Below are positions 58,297 through 64,000 of a stretch of 64,000 nt of DNA, in pieces. Under the pieces are notes generated by a model. The model was not told the DNA's origin, did not search any database, and was given only the letters and a program-made list of their open reading frames with translations. The DNA is taken from positions 1,178,001 through 1,242,000 of the forward strand of contig NZ_CP031088.1 in assembly GCF_003339775.1 (NCBI RefSeq), written 5' to 3'. Position 1 is the first letter of the stretch. The number at the start of each line of letters is the position of its first letter. The DNA is from Spiroplasma phoeniceum P40. Its GTDB lineage: Bacteria; Bacillota_I; Bacilli_A; Mycoplasmatales; Mycoplasmataceae. Position numbers and translations under genes: made by a program.

Positions 58297-59437
58297 CTTT
58301 AATTTTGTAGAAAACTCTTGATGAAATAAAAAAATCATCAATATGATAACTTAAAATAAATTTATATAAACTTTTAATATTATTATTTAACTTTTTTATA
58401 CATTAAAATATAATACCGTTGATTGTTGGTTTGGTGTTAAACCTTTATGCTGGTATTTTCATTTTCAGAGATTTAAATAATTTTGAATGTTAGTGAACCC
58501 TAAACCATGATAATGAATTAAGGTTTCTTTAAGACTTGCTTGTAATTTACTAATTTTATTTAATTTTTGATAACTAGCATCAGGATTTGTACTAGTTTTA
58601 GTTGCTAATAAAATAGAATTTGTTTGTTTTGCTACTAATAAAAATAGTGGTTGCATATCAGAAATAATAATTGAATTTTCTTTGATTAATTGTTTATTCA
58701 TATTGTTAATAATTAATTGTTTTTGTAATCGTTTGGTATTTGTTGATTTAACATAAATATTATTATTACTATCAATTGCCATTTGAATACAGCATTTGGT
58801 ATTAGTTGAAAATGGATCAAGATTCGTTTTTCGCTTATCAAATTTATCTTTAAAATTACCTTTATGGATTTCTTTAATAAAAGTTTCATCAATTTGGATT
58901 TGACCATTTAATTTTTTAAATTTTAATTGGGTGTTTTCTAATTGTTTTGATTGCATTAATTTTTGTCGATTATATCAAGCAGTTTTTGGTGATGTTTTAA
59001 TAAAACGAGAAATTATTTTGCTAGATTGCCCTAATAATGAAATTTGAATTAATAAATTTCATTGTTCATAATTTAAATGACTTCAATAAGTAAAATGATG
59101 ACGAAAAGCATCAAAACTAGCACGGCATTTTTTACATAAATATTTTTGTTTTCCTTCGGGATTATGACCATTTTTAACACAATGAAAAGATTTGCAATTA
59201 GAACATGTAATGCCTTTATCTCTAAATTTTTGATCAATTTCATTTAAACGTTTTTGTTTTTTGATTATCTCTGCTTCTTTTTTGGCTTTTTCATAAAATT
59301 CTAAAAATTGATCATTTGTTAAACTGTTTTTTAATTCTGTAATTATTTTTCTATTAAGTATTTACCTCTTTATATTAAAAATGCACCTAATTTTAGATAT
59401 ATTCTATAAATATCAAGAGTTTTCTACAAAATTAAAG
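58297..59437 (-). mobile_element. IS1595-like insertion sequence with perfect 26-bp inverted repeats
   Basis: About 1.14 kb bounded by CTTTAATTTTGTAGAAAACT... (58297-58322) and its exact reverse complement (59412-59437). It contains one transposase gene. No target duplication of convincing length is seen beside the repeats. It interrupts a second partial copy of the structured sequence at 37.5 kb. Confidence 0.85.
58396..59361 (-). CDS. IS1595-family transposase, start codon unclear
   Basis: About 321 residues. N-terminal zinc ribbon CSNCKSFHCVKNGHNPEGKQ ending YLCKKC, a helix-turn-helix (SLLGQSSKIISRFIKTSPKT), then the DDE domain: IQIDETFIKEIHKGN with catalytic Asp-Glu, and IIISDMQPLF. No ATG, GTG or TTG lies in frame between the upstream TAA and residue 10 of the normal protein; an ATA or AAT codon sits 7 bases after AAAGAGG. 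Either a non-standard start is used, or the start codon is mutated and the copy is silent. Confidence 0.75.
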
Positions 59438-59469
59438 TTATTTTTTATATTGTAAATTATTACTTTTAT

Positions 59470-59600
59470 GTTATAGTTAAATTAATTAAAAAAGATAAAT
59501 TTATCTTTTTCTTAGGAATTTTATTTTAATAGGTAAATATTTATTAGAATAAGGTATCACCAACCGAATAATTTACTCCCTCTATTTTATTTTATCCATA
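59470..59600 (-). repeat. partial copy of the 37.5-kb structured sequence
   Basis: On the minus strand GTAAATTATTCGGTTGGT (about 59577-59560) and CTAAGAAAAAGATA...ATCTTTTTTAATTA (about 59515-59480) repeat 37468-37485 and 37501-37540 with one 27-base length difference between. The second block is a terminator-like hairpin AAAAAGATAAA/TTTATCTTTTT. The copy ends at the insertion sequence. The remaining gap 59601-59732 is AT-rich with nothing recognised. Confidence 0.6.
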
Positions 59601-59732
59601 TTTAAACAAACTAAAAAATAATTTATTAATTTTAATTAATAAATACATATTTTATTATTTTAATAACATATTTTATAATTTAATATACGTTTTTAAATAT
59701 TTATTGTTTATATATTCTGCAAAAACATTTTT

Positions 59733-60060
59733 TTAGCACTTATTCAAATTGAAACACGGTCGGAGTTTATCATTTATAACATTAACTACTCAATTTATTC
59801 TTTTCTGACTAACATTATTAAAATCAGTTCCCTTAGGAAATCAATATCTTAATTCACTATTCATATATTCAATTAAAGGTTTTTGTTGTGGTAAACCAGC
59901 ATCACAAAAATACACTTGTATTTCAGCAAATATTTCCATTTCTCGTCATTTGCTAAATTCTTTCCCTCTATCTGTTATTATTCCTTTAATTTTTCCAATT
60001 AAATTATTATTTATAACAATTTCTTTAAACTTTTCAAAAACTTCATTAGCAGTATGATTT
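59733..60060 (-). pseudogene. IS30-family transposase, C-terminal part, out of frame
   Basis: Carries on in a new frame from the chimeric ORF upstream: LENHTANEVFEKFKEIVI, IKGIITDRGKEFSKW (second catalytic Asp) and LPQQKPLIEYMNSELRYWFP (Glu), ending RPCFNLNKC. Such a transposase is ORF1 of several SpV1 viruses. One base is lost near 60056 at AAAATCATACTG. No independent start is evident. Confidence 0.7.
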
Positions 60061-60702
60061 TTCTAATTTTATTGCAAAATATTTTTTACTTGATTGTTCT
60101 ACTAAAACTAAACAACTAGATTGATGGTTTTTTTCAACAACAGTATCCATTTCAAATCATCCAACATTAACTCTTGGATAACGATTTTCTTTATAACGAT
60201 CAACATTATCGACAATTTTTTTAGATACATCATACATCTTATATTTTACGGCAAAAGCATAAATAAAATCAGTTAAATCATCCAAAAAATTCTCCTTTTT
60301 AACATCATAAAATTTATCAACCATATATCAACTTTTTAAACTATGTCATTGTTGATAATAATTTAAAAATGTTCCACCAGGTTTATCATAAACAACTCCC
60401 GTAGAATAACTATCTTGTAAAAAATCCAAATACCATTTATCATTAAACGATAATTTTTTTGATGTTTTTAAAGTTGGATTAATAAAATAATTTGTTTCCG
60501 ACCAATTTTCAAAAAAACTACTGCGTAAAAACATCGTATTAATAAAATCAGTTTCATTAATACCTTTATTAGTACTATTCTCTTGTTTAAGAGTATAATG
60601 CTGCTCATTTAAGGGTTTAAACGCCGTTAAAGTAATAAATGGAACAACCAAACCTAAAAAACTTAAAATAAATATGGCAAATAAAGATAACGATTTTTTC
60701 AT
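60046..60702 (-). CDS. chimeric ORF: plectroviral signal-peptide protein fused to IS30 transposase
   Basis: 218 codons in one frame. The first 150 residues, MKKSLSLFAIFILSFLGLVV with a signal peptide and ITLTAFKPLNEQHYTLKQEN, then TGVVYDKPGGTFLNYYQQWH, are those expected of a viral adsorption (pIII-like) protein. At about KKIVDNVDRYKENRYPR the sequence becomes IS30 transposase (VNVGWFEMDTVVEKN with first catalytic Asp) and ends at TAA 60046-60048. The join is a deletion that removed the viral C-terminus and the transposase N-terminus. Confidence 0.7.
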
Positions 60703-60713
60703 AAACTCAACTC

Positions 60714-60950
60714 CTAACTATAAAATGTTTTTGAAACAATAAACCCAACAATATATAAACTCGATATTGTTAACATTAACGGATGACTAAACAAAACTGC
60801 CATTCTGCCAAATAATCAAATCAACCAAGTATCAGAATTATATAAATCCATAATAATATTTTTTGATGATTTAAATTGATTAATAATAACAGTAATAAAA
60901 CCAGTTCCAAATATCGCGATTGCCGCAACCAATAAAACTAATTTAATCAT
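60714..60950 (-). CDS. plectroviral two-TM protein
   Basis: 78 residues, [20 protein letters not shown] and a second TM near [19 protein letters not shown]. Starts at the overlapping TAATG of the previous gene and ends just before the ribosome binding site (TAGGAGTTGAG) of the chimera. Viral minor coat or assembly role is likely. Confidence 0.65.
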
Positions 60951-61345
60951 TACTTTTTATCTCCTTTAAATTTAGTACTTCTAATATTTTTTGCTTGTTG
61001 TCTAATATTTTGTCGTTTAAGTTCTTTTTTAACTTGTTGCTTATTACTATTCTGACAAACATTTTTACCAATATTAATACCTTTTCGTACAGTTGACGAA
61101 TATACTTGCGAAACACCATTATTAACTATTGAACCTAAATTATTATATTGTGTTGATGTGCCATGAATTGCATAAATAGATAACTTAATAACCATAAAAA
61201 AGACTAAAAAATAAGCAATAGATGTATTTGTCATCGGTAATTTTGTATTTCAAATTACATCAAAAATAAACAAAAATATATCAAAAACAAAACTAAAAAT
61301 CTTGTCTCAATTACTATTATTATTTTCAACTAATAAATTAATCAT
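60950..61345 (-). CDS. plectroviral membrane protein with basic tail
   Basis: 131 residues: [20 protein letters not shown], two TMs ([32 protein letters not shown]) and a strongly basic end ([20 protein letters not shown]). ATG at 61343-61345 lies inside the stop region of the ATPase gene (GATGATTAA). The tail may bind the viral single-stranded DNA. Confidence 0.65.
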
Positions 61346-62352
61346 CTTTACTATTTCCTTTCTCTTTTTTAGGTTTTAAATTCTTTTTCAAAATATCAAT
61401 ATCAAATAACTCCAATCGTTCTTTAACGCTTAATTTTGTGATTTCTAACCAATAATATTCTTTTTTATCAATAATTTCATCATTTTTTAAATCACGCACA
61501 AACTTTAACCATTGACTATCGTACTTATTGGCAAATTCAAGCGGAATAATTATTTTAAAAAACCGAATTCCTAACCCAACATCTGACTTATGTTTTGCTC
61601 TTTTACCTTCTGCTGTTCGTTCTACTGATTTTGTTTTTCAAATTTCATAATCCGTTATATCTTGAAAAATACCAATTCGCATAATAAAGAAACGATTAAA
61701 AAAAATTAAACCCTTTCTTAATAACTGGTTTTTTCAATGAAATTGGAATAATAATCCCACTTGCTAACTGGCGAATATTATTTCAAATCATACCCTCACG
61801 CTGAGCAGTAAACAACGCACGATTACCAAAATGTCTCGCTAAAACAATTCACGGTATTTTACTACTATGAACTTTTTTCTCATCGTGAGGACTAGTTCCA
61901 TCAATATACAAATAACTTTCATCAAATAAAATAACACTATCATCGGGTGGGACTGGTTTTGTTCGATCGGTAAAATCTAAATTTTTAAATGTTAAAACTT
62001 TAACTTTATCATCTTCTAACGGATAATTACTATAAATTTCATATGTCAATAATTTCATAGTTTGCGACAAATAAGTTAAAAGTAATGTTTTACCGGTCCC
62101 TAACTTTCCAATAATAACTGATAACGGATTATCTCAAACAAAATTTACTAACCGAAAAGAATTTAAATGATAAAAAATATTTTTTCACAATCATCACACA
62201 AAATATACACATTGCAAAGCAAACAACAATCAAAATACTAAACCAACACAATACAAAGAAATTATACAAAGTAATAAATCAATTAAACTAAACAAAAACA
62301 TTGAACCACTAATATAACAATAGTTTTTAAAGAAAAATATAAATTTTTTCAT
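61338..62352 (-). pseudogene. plectroviral assembly ATPase (pI/Zot-like), frameshifted
   Basis: Extrudes the virion through the membrane in filamentous phages. Starts MKKFIFFFKNYCYISGSMFL with two TMs, then Walker A IGKLGTGKTLLLTYLSQTMK and Walker B VILFDESYLYIDG; IPWIVLARHFGNRALFTAQR is the family's conserved segment. After KKGFNFF the frame is lost at A8 (61698-61705), one base short of the run needed. The rest (RFFIMRIGIFQDITDYEIW and SVKERLELFDIDILKKNL) follows in the other frame. Confidence 0.75.
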
Positions 62353-62555
62353 TATTTAAAATACCCAACTATTTTAAAAACCATTCATAATAAAAACCAA
62401 GTTAAAAACAAAATCACAATTCAAACACCAACCATTAAAGTTAAATATTGATTTTGAGTTAAATTTCAAGTTGTAATAGTTTCAACATTTGTTTTATCTA
62501 TAAACAAAAAGAAATGAATAAAAAACTCTTTTAATTTAATTCAATCATTTTGCAT
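62352..62555 (-). CDS. plectroviral small membrane protein
   Basis: 67 residues, MQNDWIKLKEFFIHFFLFID with one C-terminal TM (LMVGVWIVILFLTWFLLWMV). Its stop overlaps the ATPase start (TAATG). Mates with the gene just upstream. Confidence 0.65.
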
Positions 62556-62557
62556 AT

Positions 62558-62707
62558 TTAAAAACTCCACATTTTTTGAATAAGTTTAAAAAACATCCCA
62601 AAAAACAAAACGATAAATAACACAAACGATATAACATATAAAAACTCAGGGGCATTTGCACCAATAATATAAATAACAAATTGAACTCAATAATCATATA
62701 AACTCAT
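62558..62707 (-). CDS. plectroviral small membrane protein
   Basis: 49 residues, MSLYDYWVQFVIYIIGANAP then a TM (FLYVISFVLFIVLFFGMFF) and a basic end KLIQKMWSF. Ends 2 bases before the next start. Size and topology suit a minor coat protein. Confidence 0.6.
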
Positions 62708-62733
62708 TTAATTTAAATTTTTCAAATCATTAA

Positions 62734-62955
62734 TTAATTCTTGTTTTTTTCAAAACTTCAATTTATTAAATTATTATTTTTATTATTTGTTTTTGCTTTT
62801 TTAGGTTCACTTGAAAATAAAGCTTCTTTCATTTTAGTAAAATAATTTTGTTTATATTGATTATATAAATTTATTAATTCGGTTCCAGTTAAATATTTTC
62901 AAATATTCCGCTTTAAATTTTCATCATATTTTACAATAGGATAAGAATATAAACA
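62734..62955 (-). pseudogene. truncated plectroviral ORF
   Basis: Only a C-terminal part is left: [20 protein letters not shown], then [20 protein letters not shown] and a basic Asn-rich end SFEKNKN. Upstream it is closed by a TAA within the repeat region, with no start near it. In viruses of this type this place is held by a replication protein, but that is a guess. Confidence 0.4.
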
Positions 62956-63070
62956 ATGTTATAAATAATGTTTATATAATGTTTATTTATTGCAATAAAC
63001 ACTGATTATTAACAATGTTATAAATAATGCTAATATATTGTTTATTTAATGTTTAATAAACACTGTTAAT
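62953..63070. repeat. two 60-bp direct repeats rich in inverted segments
   Basis: AACAATGTTATAAATAATG occurs at about 62953 and 63010, and TAAACACTG(A/T)T follows each copy. Within each unit, TTGTTTATT and AATAAACA-like words pair. The stretch 62953-63244 carries no gene. Iteron-like repeats in a phage intergenic region suggest replication or regulation. Confidence 0.5.
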
Positions 63071-63244
63071 AAACATTTTTAAATATATAAAATAATAAAA
63101 ATTGGCACACTGAAAATAACTATTAAGAACTTTAATAATAAATATAATAAGTTCATTTTTCTATTTAATAAATTCATTTTTTTACATCAAATCACATATA
63201 AAAAATAGTGTGCCACAGTCAAAATACATGATAAATAATAAATA

Positions 63245-63496
63245 TTAAAATCCTTTAACCATAACACGGAAAAAGTTTAAGATTTTAATAATACAAAATA
63301 TAGCAAATGGAATTAATATAATTCACGCTTCGCCTAAGAAAACCATTATCTCAGGTAAAATATTTGTTATACCTTCTTTAACTTTTCATAATGCACTAGT
63401 CAAACCAGTTCAAATCCCAGTCATACCCTCAGTCATAGTTTTAGGTGTAGGTGCTGTTAAAAAATTAAACGCTGTTGTTAAATACATACCTAACAT
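63245..63496 (-). CDS. plectroviral coat-like membrane protein
   Basis: 83 residues: MLGMYLTTAFNFLTAPTPKT, then MTEGMTGIWTGLTSALWKVK, a long TM around GEAWIILIPFAIFCIIKILN, and a basic end FFRVMVKGF. The short size and single hydrophobic core are those of an inovirus coat protein; membership of SpV1 is recognised from the sequence. The ATG overlaps the previous stop (TAATG). This is the intact version of the broken gene at 15.6 kb. Confidence 0.75.
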
Positions 63497-63645
63497 TATT
63501 TTTTATCCTCCTTTCTTTCAATTTCTTTTTTTTCTTTTTTCTTTCCTCGAATTTGTTTAATTTTTTGATAAATTGATAAAACAATTCAAGCAAAAATCCC
63601 TAATATAATAACAACAATAAATATTGTCGTTAATCAAGTTGGCAT
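63496..63645 (-). CDS. plectroviral small membrane protein
   Basis: 49 residues, MPTWLTTIFIVVIILGIFAW as TM and a Lys/Glu-rich tail (KQIRGKKKEKKEIERKEDKK). Stop overlaps the coat-like start by one base. TTGAAAGGAGATATATT precedes the ATG. Confidence 0.75.
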
Positions 63646-63714
63646 AATATATCTCCTTTCAAAATTTTTAAATATCGCGTCACGCTCTGCGTGTTCGCTA
63701 CGCTCAAAATAAAC

Positions 63715-63760
63715 AATATTGAATAAATTACCGCTAATAAATTACGCGGATAATTTATTC
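63715..63760 (-). terminator. conserved intergenic hairpin, viral
   Basis: AATAAATTACCGC (63722-63734) pairs with GCGGATAATTTATT (63746-63759), with a second hairpin around ACGCTCTGCGT just below 63700. The same pair occurs at 16000-16075. It separates the 37-codon gene from the coat-like genes and may set the transcript ratio. Confidence 0.55.
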
Positions 63761-63868
63761 ATTTTCTTTTACATTATTAATTACTATTTTATTTACAGTA
63801 TTAATAACAATATCTTTTCCATACTTAATTACTAAGGACCGCAAAATAAAATAATGTTTTCTTTCCAT
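63755..63868 (-). CDS. plectroviral small protein
   Basis: 37 residues, MERKHYFILRSLVIKYGKDI then VINTVNKIVINNVKENE. No TM; a mixed charged helix. First gene of the viral unit, behind the leader hairpin with its GGAG. Nearly the same as the copy at 16.1 kb. Confidence 0.65.
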   Translation of the reverse strand: MERKHYFILRSLVIKYGKDIVINTVNKIVINNVKENE

Positions 63869-63871
63869 TAA

Positions 63872-63900
63872 AAAATCAACTCCTTTATGAGTTGATTTGT
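63872..63900 (-). promoter_or_regulatory. leader hairpin that can hide the ribosome binding site
   Basis: Minus strand: AATCAACTC, loop ATAAAG, GAGTTGATT then T6 and ATG. The GGAG of the 37-codon gene falls in the loop and 3' arm. The same hairpin with a changed loop occurs in copy A (16203-16225). It can act as a translation switch or an attenuator. Confidence 0.55.
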
Positions 63901-63969
63901 TGCACTTCGATTACACGATGCCATTACTTTATTTATATTTTTTATAAAACCTAAGCTTTTTTCTTACTA

Positions 63970-64000
63970 TTATTTTTTAACATATTCATAAATTGCTTTT
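63970..64000 (-). CDS. end of a gene cut by the window edge
   Basis: Only KAIYEYVKK and a TAA (63970-63972) are visible in an open frame. It may be the tail of the next chromosomal gene. Too short to identify. Confidence 0.3.
   Translation of the reverse strand, partial: KAIYEYVKK

Larger units (their letters stand above)
59733..63908 (-). mobile_element. SpV1-like plectrovirus remnant, copy B
   Basis: Ten minus-strand ORFs with the compact, one-base-overlap layout of a filamentous phage: leader hairpin, three small structural proteins, an intergenic repeat region, two small TM proteins, a Zot/pI-like ATPase, two more membrane proteins, a signal-peptide protein and a transposase. It is not intact: the ATPase is frameshifted, the ORF at 62.7 kb is truncated and the last two genes are fused. 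The repeat cluster at 58.0-58.2 kb may also belong to it. Confidence 0.8.

Noticed and set aside
37362-63908. XerCD dif-type viral integration site
   Set aside because: The shared 15-mer lacks the dif-like inverted arms and no Xer recombinase is in the window.

Overview
The window reads as a Spiroplasma chromosome, probably of the citri/kunkelii clade. TGA must be read as tryptophan (genetic code 4) for almost every long gene to stay open; the DNA is very AT-rich. It carries SpV1-type plectrovirus genes, Spiroplasma lipoproteins, and a conjugation module with an adhesin-like gene resembling the pSci/pSKU146 plasmids. The species is an inference.

Region 1 (1-13.8 kb, minus strand) is conserved Firmicutes core: ruvX, alaS, a membrane protein, the bifunctional (p)ppGpp enzyme rel, apt, a fused secDF, a ComN-like small protein, then ruvB and ruvA. 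Both ruv genes carry inactivating lesions. A membrane-anchored protein and a frameshifted partner follow. Region 2 (14-16.25 kb) is a decayed lipoprotein gene interrupted by a short degraded plectrovirus fragment. Region 3 (16.3-36.9 kb) holds a SWIM-SNF2 helicase, a PLD-helicase-DUF3427 protein, a broken DUF3137 gene, lipoproteins including a MOLPALP family member, a DJ-1/PfpI protein, hpf, obg-nadE, miaA and a DEAD-box RNA helicase. A compact structured RNA with three interleaved helices lies just upstream of miaA.

Region 4 (37.4-55.2 kb, plus strand) looks like an integrated or formerly conjugative plasmid. It opens with an approximately 300-nt structured sequence, followed by many small genes, a C5 methyltransferase, a small two-TM protein, a VirB6/TrbL-like membrane protein, a large surface protein, a VirB4/TraE ATPase, an adenine/N4-type methyltransferase, a MobV-type relaxase and a VirD4/TraG coupling protein. 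The VirB6-like, surface protein, relaxase and coupling genes are frameshifted, so transfer is probably lost unless the shifts are assembly errors. Region 5 (55.2-57.9 kb) holds an IS3-family scrap and a type II restriction-modification pair (C5 methyltransferase plus HNH endonuclease).

Region 6 (58-64 kb) is a plectrovirus (SpV1-like) remnant transcribed on the minus strand: small membrane and coat-like proteins, a Zot/pI-like ATPase with a frameshift, and a signal-peptide protein fused in frame to an IS30-type transposase fragment. An IS1595-like insertion sequence with perfect 26-bp inverted repeats lies in the viral intergenic DNA. The other viral non-coding stretches are rich in hairpins and repeats. 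No rRNA, tRNA or CRISPR array was seen.
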